From contig JAEXAZ010000279.1 of assembly GCA_023394255.1 (NCBI GenBank), positions 1-13,126 of the forward strand: 13,126 nt of DNA, in the 5' to 3' direction. The DNA comes from Bacillota bacterium. Lineage in GTDB: Bacteria; Bacillota; Clostridia; Oscillospirales; Ruminococcaceae. Positions 6,085 to 13,126 of this stretch are shown in pieces (the stretch's first letter is position 1; each line of letters opens with the position of its first letter). A program made the translations under genes and the position numbers. The notes beneath the pieces are model-generated. The model was not told the DNA's origin and made no database searches. It worked only from the letters and a program-made list of their open reading frames with translations.

Positions 6085-6113
6085 CATGTAAATTTTTCGT
6101 AATCGTTTACATG
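6085..6113. promoter_or_regulatory. Operator copy 3 with a larger enclosing inverted repeat
   Basis: GTAATCGTTTAC (6099-6110) is the third operator copy, now with the central CG usual for LacI-family sites. The same bases take part in a wider perfect repeat, CATGTAAA (6085-6092) and TTTACATG (6106-6113), with a 13-bp spacer. It sits 4 bp before the ribosome site of the LacI gene and 158 bp after copy 2, about 15 helical turns. Confidence 0.6.
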
Positions 6114-6129
6114 ATCGAGAGGGGTCTTT

Positions 6130-7143
6130 ATGAGTACAATAGCTGACGTTGCAAAGGAAGCGGGCGTTTCGGTGGCAACCGTGTCGCGCGTAATCAATGG
6201 GAAAGGGACCGTTACCGCCGAAACCGCCGGGCGGGTAAATGCCGCGATTGCCAAGTTCCATTATCAGCCCAACGTGTGGGGGCGCAATCTGCGGAGAAAA
6301 GAAAGCCGGATGCTTCTGGTGTTGATTCCGAACATCACCAATCCGTATTATTCTTCCATTGTTTCCGGAATTGAGGATACCGCGCGCCGGCAGGATTACA
6401 CCACGATCCTGTGCATTACCAATTCGGACAAAACACGGGAGCAGGAATTTTTGAATCTGCTTCGCAGCGGCAGGGCTGACGGCGCAATTTTTCTGGCGGC
6501 GGAAAGGGACAGCCAGACTGTCGCCAAACTGGCGCGAACCTATCCGGTCGTCCAGTGCTGTGAATATTGCGGGGACGAAGGAATCCCGCACGTTTCGATT
6601 GATAATTTCGAGGCTGCGCGTCAGGTGCTGCGCCATCTTCTGAACCTCGGGCACCGGCGAATCGGGTTTGTCGGCAGCACAAACCGTTTTATCTCTACCC
6701 TGCAGCGTGAGGAAGGCTATAAAAGTGCTTTGGAACAGGCTGGTTTGCAGCCGGATGAACGGTATTTTGCTTATGCGGATGATGATTATAATTTTCTGAG
6801 CGGCGTGAGGGCGGTGCGGGAGCTGCTCTGTTTAAAAGACCGCCCCACAGCGGTGTTCTGCATTTCTGACATGATTGCGCTTGGCGCCATCCGGGCGGCG
6901 AACGAACTGGGGCTGAATGTGCCGCAGGATCTTACGGTGGTAGGCTTTGACGACGTGGAATATGCTTCGATGTTCAAGCCGATGCTGACCACGGTTTCCC
7001 AGCCCTGCTACTCCCTGGGAAAGGTGAGCGCCACAATGCTGCTGCGGCAGATCGCAACCGGCGAAAAAGGCGGGGCGATGTTTCTGGAGCACAAATTAAT
7101 TTTGCGCGACTCATCGGCGTTTTATAAAGCTGGTGATGAATAA
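6130..7143 (+). CDS. LacI/GalR-family transcriptional regulator of the sugar operon
   Basis: A 337-residue repressor-type regulator. Residues 3-22 are the LacI helix-turn-helix (TIADVAKEAGVSVATVSRV), and the hinge helix follows at YQPNVWGRNLRR (45-56), including L54, the residue that inserts into the central CG step of operators. Residues about 60-330 form the periplasmic-binding-protein-like effector and dimer domain, with the usual GHRRIGFVG, and VVGFDD near the end. Length is normal. The start is fixed by GAGAGGGG 5 nt upstream. It is the first gene of the operon, 19 bp before the binding protein, and three operator copies lie upstream, so autorepression relieved by the transported sugar or a derivative is likely. 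The effector is not predictable from sequence here. Confidence 0.93.
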   Translation: MSTIADVAKEAGVSVATVSRVINGKGTVTAETAGRVNAAIAKFHYQPNVWGRNLRRKESRMLLVLIPNITNPYYSSIVSGIEDTARRQDYTTILCITNSDKTREQEFLNLLRSGRADGAIFLAAERDSQTVAKLARTYPVVQCCEYCGDEGIPHVSIDNFEAARQVLRHLLNLGHRRIGFVGSTNRFISTLQREEGYKSALEQAGLQPDERYFAYADDDYNFLSGVRAVRELLCLKDRPTAVFCISDMIALGAIRAANELGLNVPQDLTVVGFDDVEYASMFKPMLTTVSQPCYSLGKVSATMLLRQIATGEKGGAMFLEHKLILRDSSAFYKAGDE

Positions 7144-7162
7144 TTATTTAGGAGGAAAGAAA

Positions 7163-8263
7163 ATGAGAAAATTATTGGCACTATTGATGACAGCGGCAAT
7201 AAGCGTTTCCATGGCGGCCTGCGGCGGGGCGGCTCCCGCATCAAGCGCGGCTCCCGCGCCGGCATCTTCCGCTCCGGAATCAGAATCTGAGGCGCCGTCC
7301 AGCTCCGAGGCCGCTTCCGCCGCAGAAGGGGAAAGCCTGAAAGGCAAGATGCTGGGCGTCGTGACGCCAAGCGCGGACCACGGTTTTACGGCGGAGAGCA
7401 TTAAACACGCGGAAATGGAAGTCAAGGCAATGGCGGAAAAGTACGGCTTTGACTACAAATTCATGACCGCCGCGGAGAGCAGCGAGCAGTCCAACGCGGT
7501 GGAAACCATTCTGGGAATGAATCCGGACTGTATCGTTCTTTGGCCGATCACAGGAAACGAACTGCGCAGCGCGGCGCAGGCGGTGCAGGATGCGGGCGTG
7601 CCGCTCATCATCTATGACCGCCTGATCGAAGGGTTTACCCCTACCTGCTGGATTATGGGTGACAACGATAAAATCGGCGAGGAATCCGGCACCTATTTCA
7701 ACAACTTCTTTAAAGACGACCTTGCCAAGGGAAATGTCAATCTGCTGGAATTCAAGGGCGACTCCTCGACCGTCCCGATGCAGCGCAGCAACGGCTTCCA
7801 GAAAACCGCCGACCCGAACTTCCAGATCGTTCAGGCGTTTGATACCGGCTGGCAGCGCCAGACCGCGATGGAGCAGATGGAAAACTTCCTGAACACCAAG
7901 ACTTCGGAAGAGATCGAATCGATCAAAGGCATTTTCTGCCATGATGACGAACCGATGCTGGGAATCATCGATGCGATCAAGAACTATAACGGCTCCGCGA
8001 AACTGGATATCCGTCTGCTTTCCGGCGTCGGCGGGCGTAAAGAGAATGTGACCATCTTCAAGGATTCCGGCGTCGAAGGGCTGTCGCTGATGACCTACAC
8101 CTTCAGCCCGGCAATGATCCGCGACGCGGTGGATAAGGGTGTGGAAGTGCTTCAGGGCAAGACGCTGGAGGATCACTATCTGCTTCCGACAGAGATGGTG
8201 GATGCGTCCAATGTGGATGCCTACATGCAGTCCGAGGAATATCAGACCCGTTACAGCATCTGA
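7163..8263 (+). CDS. Sugar ABC transporter substrate-binding lipoprotein
   Basis: A 366-residue secreted binding protein of the type 1 periplasmic-binding (ribose/xylose-like) fold. The signal peptide (residues 1-19) ends in a lipobox, SMAA-C20, so the mature protein is lipid-anchored on the outer face of the membrane. Residues 21-60 are a flexible Ala/Ser/Pro/Glu linker and the binding domain follows from about 65 (KGKMLGVVTPSADHGFTAESI). IIYDRLI (about 149-155, D152-R153) resembles the sugar-contacting loop of xylose and rhizopine binding proteins. ATG 7163 has TAGGAGG 6 nt before it; an in-frame ATG at 7133 lies within lacI and lacks a ribosome site. A terminator-like hairpin follows, which probably raises the dose of this subunit over the membrane parts. 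Family is certain, ligand unknown. Confidence 0.93.
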   Translation: MRKLLALLMTAAISVSMAACGGAAPASSAAPAPASSAPESESEAPSSSEAASAAEGESLKGKMLGVVTPSADHGFTAESIKHAEMEVKAMAEKYGFDYKFMTAAESSEQSNAVETILGMNPDCIVLWPITGNELRSAAQAVQDAGVPLIIYDRLIEGFTPTCWIMGDNDKIGEESGTYFNNFFKDDLAKGNVNLLEFKGDSSTVPMQRSNGFQKTADPNFQIVQAFDTGWQRQTAMEQMENFLNTKTSEEIESIKGIFCHDDEPMLGIIDAIKNYNGSAKLDIRLLSGVGGRKENVTIFKDSGVEGLSLMTYTFSPAMIRDAVDKGVEVLQGKTLEDHYLLPTEMVDASNVDAYMQSEEYQTRYSI

Positions 8264-8287
8264 TACCGCACCTGTTTCAGAATGATC

Positions 8288-8323
8288 GGGCCGGCCGAAG
8301 GTTGTCGGCCGGCCCTTTTGTTT
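8288..8323 (+). terminator. Intrinsic attenuator between binding protein and ATPase genes
   Basis: A perfect 11-bp GC-rich stem (8288-8298 with 8305-8315) with a 6-nt loop and TTTTGTTT after it. It lies within the operon, 24 bp after the binding-protein stop. Partial termination here, together with mRNA 3'-end protection, is the usual way to make more binding protein than transporter. There is no obvious promoter between it and the ATPase gene, so the downstream genes depend on readthrough. Confidence 0.88.
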
Positions 8324-8364
8324 GCAGACCGTGACGACCGAGGAAAAGGAAGGGCTGTGCAGCA

Positions 8365-9861
8365 ATGTTTTTAGAGATGAAACAAATCAGCAAGGAGTTT
8401 GGGCCGGTCAAGGCGCTGACAAACGTCAGCTTTTCTGTCGGCCCGGGAGAGATTCATGGCCTTCTGGGAGAAAACGGCGCCGGCAAAACGACGCTGATGA
8501 ATGTGCTTTCGGGAACTTTCGCTCCCACCGGCGGGGAAATTTTGATTGACGGCAAAAAGATTGAGCATATGACCCCCAGAAAATCCACCATGCTTGGCAT
8601 CCGCTTTATCCATCAGGAACTGAATCTCTGCAACGACCTGGCCGTTTACGAAAATATGTATCTTGGCGAAGAAATCCTTCGGAATGGCTGCTTTATCAAC
8701 AAAAAGGAAATGGCGCGCAGGGCGCAGAAAGTTTTGGATGGCATGAATGTCGAGATCGATGCCGCGAGCGCTGTTTCTCAGCTCGATCAGGCGCAGAAGC
8801 AGCTGGTGGAGATTGCCAAGGCGCTGCTGTTCCAGTCGGAACTGATTATTATGGATGAACCGACGACCGCGCTGAACAACCATGAAATTGAAAATCTGTT
8901 CGAAATTATGCGGACGCTCAAACAGCAGGGAGTCAGCTTTATTTATATTTCGCATAAAATGCCCGAACTGTTTGCCGTCTGTGACAAATATACGGTTTTG
9001 CGCGACGGGATGTTTATTCAGAGCGGCCATTTTGCCGAGATTGACGAACACGGGGCAACCGAACTGTTGATCGGGAAAGCGTTTGTAGACGCAAACCTGA
9101 AAGACGACAGCTGCCCTCCGGCAGATACCGAAGTGGTTCTGTCGGTCAGGGGATTGACGGGAAAGACCTTTCACGACGTCAGCTTTGAACTGCACAGGGG
9201 CGAAGTTATCGCTGTCACGGGCCTGCAGGGGGCAGGGTCCGCCGAGCTGGCCGAGGCGCTGTTCGGCGCGTCCCCAAGTTCGGGGGAAATTGTACTGAAC
9301 GGGCGCAGCCTGAAACCGGTGACAATCCGCAACGCGATGCGCAGCGGAATTGCCATGGTGCCCTGCAACCGGAAAGAGCGGGGGTTATTTCCGGACCTGA
9401 GCATTCAGAACAATCACTCAATGGCTGGGTTTGTGATCCGAAAAGGGATGGCTGTTCATGAAAAAGCAGAGCGCCAGAGCTTTGAGGGCAGCAAAAAAAA
9501 GCTGGAAATTAAAGTTGACAGCCCAAAGGACCCGATTACTTCCCTTTCCGGAGGCAACCAGCAGAAGGTGATCGTGGGGCGGTGGCTTGAAACCGACGCC
9601 GATGTTTTTATCATGGATAACCCGACGCAGGGAATCGACGTGGGTGCAAAGTACCAGATCTACAAGCTGATTGTGGAGCTTGCGCGGCAGGGGAAGAGCA
9701 TCCTCGTCTTTTCCACCGAGTTTCCGGAAATCTGGCATATCGCGGACCGCTGCATTGTGATGTACAAGGGGCGCGTCAACGGGGACATTCCGCGAAGCAG
9801 CCTGACGGAAGTGTCCATGATGGCACATTCCACGGGGTCTAATTTGGAGGTGCGAAGATGA
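8365..9861 (+). CDS. RbsA/MglA-type double ATP-binding subunit of the sugar transporter
   Basis: A 498-residue cytoplasmic ATPase with two fused nucleotide-binding domains. Domain 1 has Walker A GENGAGKT (35-42), a degenerate signature LDQAQKQ, and Walker B IIMDEPT with catalytic E165. Domain 2 has a degenerate Walker A (G286-LQGAGSAE, no Lys), the canonical signature LSGGNQQK (394-401), and Walker B FIMDNPTQG, where N419 replaces the catalytic Glu. ATP sites form between Walker motifs of one domain and the signature of the other, so one site is complete and the other doubly impaired. Asymmetry is known for RbsA; the Glu-to-Asn change goes further. The start has only a distant GGAAGGG; ATG 8377 is possible. 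Its stop overlaps the permease ATG by 4 bp (ATGA), implying translational coupling. Confidence 0.94.
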   Translation: MFLEMKQISKEFGPVKALTNVSFSVGPGEIHGLLGENGAGKTTLMNVLSGTFAPTGGEILIDGKKIEHMTPRKSTMLGIRFIHQELNLCNDLAVYENMYLGEEILRNGCFINKKEMARRAQKVLDGMNVEIDAASAVSQLDQAQKQLVEIAKALLFQSELIIMDEPTTALNNHEIENLFEIMRTLKQQGVSFIYISHKMPELFAVCDKYTVLRDGMFIQSGHFAEIDEHGATELLIGKAFVDANLKDDSCPPADTEVVLSVRGLTGKTFHDVSFELHRGEVIAVTGLQGAGSAELAEALFGASPSSGEIVLNGRSLKPVTIRNAMRSGIAMVPCNRKERGLFPDLSIQNNHSMAGFVIRKGMAVHEKAERQSFEGSKKKLEIKVDSPKDPITSLSGGNQQKVIVGRWLETDADVFIMDNPTQGIDVGAKYQIYKLIVELARQGKSILVFSTEFPEIWHIADRCIVMYKGRVNGDIPRSSLTEVSMMAHSTGSNLEVRR

Positions 9862-10835
9862 ATAAGCTGGAACTGTCAAAAGAATCCATGAGCCTGCGCT
9901 GGCGCAATATTACCACCAATTACAGCCACTGGCTTTCGTTTATCCTGTTGCTGATTGTGGCTGTTTGCGTCAATCCGTCTTTCCTGTCCTGGAACAATCT
10001 GACCAATCAGTTTGTGCAGGGCGCTATCATCGGGATCTGCTCGATGGGGATGAGCCTGGTCATCACAGCCGGCATGATCGACCTTTCCACAGGCTCGACT
10101 GTTGCGATCATTTCGGGGCTTTCCGTGTACGTGCTCAACGCCACAAAAAACATTTTCCTCACCATGCTGTTCTGTCTGGCGATGGGCCTTGTGCTTGGCG
10201 CCGTCAACGGGCTGCTGGTTACAAAGGGCAATATTGCCCCATTCATTGTGACACTGGCTACCATGTCCGCTTACCGGTCGATCATCAATCAGCTGGGGCA
10301 GGGGGGACCGTTTACTGTCAGCAGCGAAATGTATGAGTCCTTCCGGATGGTGGCGGCCGGAAAAACACTGGGATTTCCAAATCTTCTCCTCTTCTTTGTG
10401 GTGATCACCGTGATCACCAGCGCCCTGATGAACCGCATCAAGTTCGGGCGTTATGTATACGCCGTCGGTTCCAATGAGCTGGCCGCCCGGCTGTCCGGCA
10501 TCAATGTCGACCGGGTAAAATTCCTGATTTTTTCCTATGCGGGGCTCTTGTCCGGTTTAAGCGCGTTTCTGCTTGCTTCACGCCTGACGGCAATTCAGGC
10601 GGCAAGCGCCGGGGACGGCTATGAGATGGACGCGATTGCGGCTGTCGCAATCGGCGGCACCAGCATGTCGGGCGGGAAGGGCAAGATCATCGGCACATTT
10701 CTGGGCGTATTAATGCTGCGCATCATCAATACCGTGCTGATTATGGCAAATGTACCGCCGTTCCTCAACGGGCTGGTGAGAGGGATTATCATTATCATTG
10801 CCGTGCTGGCGCAGAGTAAGAAGAAAAATAAATAA
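9858..10835 (+). CDS. RbsC-type permease subunit of the sugar transporter
   Basis: A 325-residue integral membrane protein of the BPD_transp_2 family (ribose, xylose and inositol permeases), with about eight to ten hydrophobic segments. Family motifs are seen at ITAGMIDLSTGS (69-80) and near the C-terminus in AAVAIGGTSMSGGKG (261-275, contacting the ATPase side). The ATG overlaps the ATPase stop in ATGA, with GGAGGTG just upstream inside the preceding gene. A basic tail (SKKKNK) ends the protein. Only one permease gene is present, which is normal, as these transporters use a homodimer. It forms the pore for the sugar delivered by the lipoprotein at 7163. Confidence 0.93.
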   Translation: MNKLELSKESMSLRWRNITTNYSHWLSFILLLIVAVCVNPSFLSWNNLTNQFVQGAIIGICSMGMSLVITAGMIDLSTGSTVAIISGLSVYVLNATKNIFLTMLFCLAMGLVLGAVNGLLVTKGNIAPFIVTLATMSAYRSIINQLGQGGPFTVSSEMYESFRMVAAGKTLGFPNLLLFFVVITVITSALMNRIKFGRYVYAVGSNELAARLSGINVDRVKFLIFSYAGLLSGLSAFLLASRLTAIQAASAGDGYEMDAIAAVAIGGTSMSGGKGKIIGTFLGVLMLRIINTVLIMANVPPFLNGLVRGIIIIIAVLAQSKKKNK

Positions 10836-10850
10836 CTGGGGGGTTGGAGT

Positions 10851-11885
10851 ATGTTTCAAATCGGCATCATCGGCTGCGGCAAGATTGCCCAGGTGCGGCA
10901 TCTTCCGGAGTATGCCGCACATCCGCAGGCAAAGCTTGCGGGCTATTATGACATCAACACGGTACGGGCCATGGAGTTGTCCTCCCGATACGGGGGAACG
11001 GTATATGAAAGCTATCAGGCCCTGCTGGCGGACCCTGCAATCGATGCAGTCAGCGTCTGTTCGGCCAATGTGACGCATGCGGAAATCGCAATCGCGGCTT
11101 TAAAAGCGGGAAAGCATGTGCTCTGCGAAAAACCGATGGCGACCACGCTTGAGGATTGTCAGGCAATGGTGGACACGGCCAAAGCCTGCGGCAGGTTTTT
11201 AATGGTCGGGCACAACCAGCGCCTTGCAAAAGCGCATATCAAGGCCCGGGACATGATCCGGCAGGGCGCAATCGGCCGGGTGCTGACCTTCCGTACGATT
11301 TTTACGCACAGCGGTCCGGAAAACTGGGCAATTGACGGAAAACAGACCTGGTTTTTTGATAAAAAATCCGCGATGTTCGGCGCTATGGCAGACCTTGGCA
11401 TTCACAAAACCGATCTGATTCAGTATCTGACCGGGCAAAAGGTGAGAGAGGTGCAGGCGTTTGTCAGCACAATTGATAAGCGCGGGCCGGACGGAGCGCT
11501 TGTGGGCGTGGACGACAACGCGATCTGCATTTATAAAATGGACGGCGGAGCCGTCGGTACGATGACCGCCGGCTGGACCAACTATGGCAGTGAAGAGAAT
11601 TCTACTGTACTCTACGGAACCGACGGGGTCATGAGGCTTTATGCCGATCCCAATTACTCGATGGTCGTGGAATCGCGGGATGGACAACGCGCATTTTATG
11701 AGATTGACCAAATTCAGACGAATGATCACCAGACAAAATCCGGTGTGATTGATTTGTTTATGGAGAGCCTGGCCAATGGGAAGCAGCCGGAAATTTCCGG
11801 GGAGGATGCGCTGAGCGCCATGAAGGCGGTATTCGCGGCAATGGAGTCGGCGAATACCGGAAAAACCGTAACTGTTGAATCTTAA
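10851..11885 (+). CDS. Gfo/Idh/MocA-family NAD(P)-dependent oxidoreductase
   Basis: A 344-residue cytoplasmic dehydrogenase. The N-terminal Rossmann fold starts immediately with IGIIGCGKIAQ (4-14), D34 follows the second strand and would favour NAD over NADP, and the family signature CEKPMA has the catalytic Lys at K94. In the C-terminal domain, D181-LGIH185-KTD188 matches the D-x3-H active-site motif shared with myo-inositol and glucose-fructose oxidoreductases. Length is typical. A G-rich site, GGGGGG then TTGGAG, precedes the ATG, and only 15 bp separate it from the permease, so it is in the transport operon. It most likely oxidises a hydroxyl of the imported sugar or polyol to a ketone. 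The exact substrate is not determinable here. Confidence 0.92.
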   Translation: MFQIGIIGCGKIAQVRHLPEYAAHPQAKLAGYYDINTVRAMELSSRYGGTVYESYQALLADPAIDAVSVCSANVTHAEIAIAALKAGKHVLCEKPMATTLEDCQAMVDTAKACGRFLMVGHNQRLAKAHIKARDMIRQGAIGRVLTFRTIFTHSGPENWAIDGKQTWFFDKKSAMFGAMADLGIHKTDLIQYLTGQKVREVQAFVSTIDKRGPDGALVGVDDNAICIYKMDGGAVGTMTAGWTNYGSEENSTVLYGTDGVMRLYADPNYSMVVESRDGQRAFYEIDQIQTNDHQTKSGVIDLFMESLANGKQPEISGEDALSAMKAVFAAMESANTGKTVTVES

Positions 11886-11897
11886 GGGGGAATGAAT

Positions 11898-12887
11898 ATG
11901 GCAAGGCCGATTACGCTTGCGACCGGGCAGTTTGGAGATTTGGGGCTCGAGGAACTTTGCGTTTTGGCGAAAAAAATGGGCTATGAAGGGCTGGAGCTTG
12001 CCTGTCACGCACATTTTGACGTCACCAGGGCGTTGGATGACGCCGGTTATATCCCATGGCTGAAAGAAACGCTCGCGAAGCACCAGCTCGAATGCTATGC
12101 GCTGTCCGCCCATCTGACAGGCCAGTGTGTGGGGGACATCTGGGATTCGCGGCTGGATAATTTCGCGCCTCCGGCCCTGGCGGGCCAGCCGGAGGCAATC
12201 CGGGACTGGGCGGTCGAAGAAATGAAAAACACCGCGAGGGCGGCGCAGAAAATGGGTGTCAAAGTCGTGACCTGTTTCACGGGCAGCCCGATCTGGCCTT
12301 TCTGGTATGCCTATCCGCAGACAACGGAACAGATGGTGGAGGATGGCTACCAGAAGATTTATGACCTTTGGACGCCGATTTTCGATGTGTTCGACGCGTG
12401 CGGTGTGAAATTTGCGCTGGAAGTGCACCCGACAGAAATCGCCTATGATTATTACAGCACCAAACGCCTGCTGGAAAAGTTCGGCTATCGGGAAACGCTG
12501 GGACTGAATTACGACCCGAGCCATCTGGTATGGCAGGGAGTCAACGAGCTGATTTTTCTGCGCGATTTTGCCGACCGTATCTATCATGTACATATGAAGG
12601 ACGTGAAAATGACAAGAGATGAGCGTGCGGGCGTGCTGGGGTCGCATCTGATGTTTGGCGATACGCGCCGCGGCTGGAATTTTGTCTCCGTCGGACACGG
12701 GGATGTCGATTTTGACGGAATCATACGAGAGCTGAACCAGATGGGATACCGCGGCCCCCTTTCCGTGGAATGGGAAGACAGCGGGATGGAGCGGGAATTC
12801 GGCGCCGCGGAGAGCTGCGCCTACGTCCGCAAAATGAATTTCAGCGCTTCCCAGACCGCCTTTGATTCCGCGCTGAAAACCAAATAA
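11898..12887 (+). CDS. Sugar phosphate isomerase/epimerase (xylose-isomerase-like TIM barrel)
   Basis: A 329-residue enzyme of the AP-endonuclease-2 superfamily that includes sugar isomerases, tagatose/psicose epimerases and the inositol dehydratase IolE. Likely metal ligands appear at the expected places: E175 in LEVHPTE, D206 and H209 in NYDPSHLVWQG, H230/H232 in YHVHMKDV, and E291 in VEWEDSG. I prefer ATG 11898 because the AAGGGGG site (11884-11890) is 7 nt before it; the upstream in-frame ATG at 11892 is only 1 nt away. It follows the dehydrogenase by 12 bp and is the last gene of the operon. Paired with an Idh-type dehydrogenase, it likely isomerises, epimerises or dehydrates the keto product, by analogy with inositol and related pathways (inference). 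Confidence 0.88.
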   Translation: MARPITLATGQFGDLGLEELCVLAKKMGYEGLELACHAHFDVTRALDDAGYIPWLKETLAKHQLECYALSAHLTGQCVGDIWDSRLDNFAPPALAGQPEAIRDWAVEEMKNTARAAQKMGVKVVTCFTGSPIWPFWYAYPQTTEQMVEDGYQKIYDLWTPIFDVFDACGVKFALEVHPTEIAYDYYSTKRLLEKFGYRETLGLNYDPSHLVWQGVNELIFLRDFADRIYHVHMKDVKMTRDERAGVLGSHLMFGDTRRGWNFVSVGHGDVDFDGIIRELNQMGYRGPLSVEWEDSGMEREFGAAESCAYVRKMNFSASQTAFDSALKTK

Positions 12888-12896
12888 TCAGAATGA

Positions 12897-12936
12897 AAAG
12901 CCTGTGCGGCAATTGATGATACCGCATAGGCTTTTT
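12897..12936. terminator. Terminator at the end of the sugar operon, between convergent genes
   Basis: A 13-bp stem with one G-U pair (12897-12909 with 12922-12934), a 12-nt loop and a five-base T-run. It lies 9 bp after the isomerase stop. The A-run at its left foot lets it also serve the leftward gene whose stop is at 12972. Confidence 0.9.
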
Positions 12937-12971
12937 ATTTTACAAAGGGCAACGCAAGCCGGCCATTTCCG

Positions 12972-13126
12972 CTAAGCAGCCGCAAGCCCTCTCTCGAACA
13001 GATCAGCAAACTTTTTAAAATTGGGACGTCCGGCTGAATCCATCAGATAGGCCGATTCATCGGCATCCTCTTTCCGATTTTGGTTTAAGGCATCGATGAT
13101 GACCGCTGCGTTGTACTTGCCGATAC
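12972..13126 (-). CDS. C-terminal fragment of an unrecognised protein (5' end outside window)
   Basis: Read leftward, an open frame enters from the window edge and stops at TAG (12974 to 12972), giving about 51 residues: it begins IGKYNAAVIIDAL, has a polar middle (NQNRKEDADES) and ends FADLFERGLAAA. The composition is soluble and helical, with no membrane segment or motif I can assign. That it is a real gene rests on the position of the stop just before a bidirectional terminator, the convergent layout and protein-like composition. No function is proposed. Confidence 0.55.
   Translation of the reverse strand, partial: IGKYNAAVIIDALNQNRKEDADESAYLMDSAGRPNFKKFADLFERGLAAA

Larger units (their letters stand above)
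5705..6129 (+). promoter_or_regulatory. Control region of the LacI-transporter operon (425 bp without a gene)
   Basis: A long AT-rich gap. Its first 125 bp show nothing I can name. From 5831 on it holds a near-consensus promoter, a weaker second promoter (TTGACT 5988-5993 with TAGTGT 6011-6016, 17-bp spacer), three copies of a GTAATCNWTTAC operator, a hairpin at 6023-6052 and several scattered GTAAA/TTTAC half-sites. The ribosome site GAGAGGGG (6117-6124) precedes the ATG at 6130. No small reading frame with a plausible start is visible in the leader. Confidence 0.7.

Noticed and set aside
7280..8365. A 361-codon open frame on the minus strand
   Set aside because: It is antisense to the binding-protein gene, crosses the attenuator hairpin, and its low-complexity His/Arg-rich product shows no family features.
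8371..9195. A 274-codon minus-strand frame
   Set aside because: It is antisense to the first half of the transporter ATPase, with no ribosome site and no recognisable domain.
11199..12698. A 499-codon open frame on the minus strand
   Set aside because: It lies opposite the dehydrogenase and isomerase genes, which have clear families and ribosome sites. Its product is Arg/His/Pro-rich without domains, a frame shadow of GC-rich codons.

Overview
The window looks like chromosomal DNA from an anaerobic Gram-positive bacterium of the Clostridia, probably an Oscillospiraceae/Ruminococcaceae-type gut or environmental organism. This is inferred from strong AGGAGG-type ribosome binding sites, a lipoprotein solute-binding protein with a Ser/Ala/Pro-rich linker, Rho-independent terminators after most operons, a CcdA-thioredoxin fusion, and moderately GC-rich genes set in AT-rich intergenic DNA. 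I see no phage, transposon, CRISPR, tRNA or rRNA.

Layout. (1) 2-409: the C-terminal ATPase domain of a GHKL sensor histidine kinase, cut by the window edge. (2) 410-682: an AT-rich gap with an extended -10 promoter, nested complementary segments and a strong bidirectional terminator; it may encode a structured small RNA. (3) 683-1951, minus strand: a CcdA-type membrane electron carrier fused to an extracellular TlpA/ResA-like thioredoxin. (4) 2128-3610: a two-gene operon of a CPBP (CAAX-like) intramembrane protease and the tRNA adenosine deaminase TadA. (5) 3611-3846: a gap with a promoter, a LacI-type palindrome, an anti-Shine-Dalgarno-like C-rich tract and a terminator, together looking like a short regulated RNA of about 92 nt. 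A second promoter after it drives the next genes. (6) 3847-5656: two adjacent nitrilase-fold proteins. The first keeps only the Cys of the Glu-Lys-Cys triad; the second keeps Glu and Lys but has Gly at the Cys position. (7) 5831-12887: a sugar-type operon, with operator-studded control region, LacI-family regulator, lipoprotein binding protein, attenuator hairpin, RbsA-type double ATPase, RbsC-type permease, Gfo/Idh/MocA dehydrogenase and TIM-barrel isomerase/epimerase, closed by a terminator. (8) 12972-13126, minus strand: the C-terminus of an unrecognised protein.

How the parts work together. The large operon reads as a complete uptake-and-entry pathway for one carbohydrate or polyol. The binding protein captures it, the ATPase and permease import it, and the NAD-dependent dehydrogenase and isomerase convert it, all under a repressor encoded as the first gene. 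Three copies of a GTAATCNWTTAC element precede that repressor, which suggests autoregulation with looping. The substrate cannot be read from sequence alone. The most unusual items are the complementary, catalytically incomplete nitrilase pair and the two candidate small RNAs.
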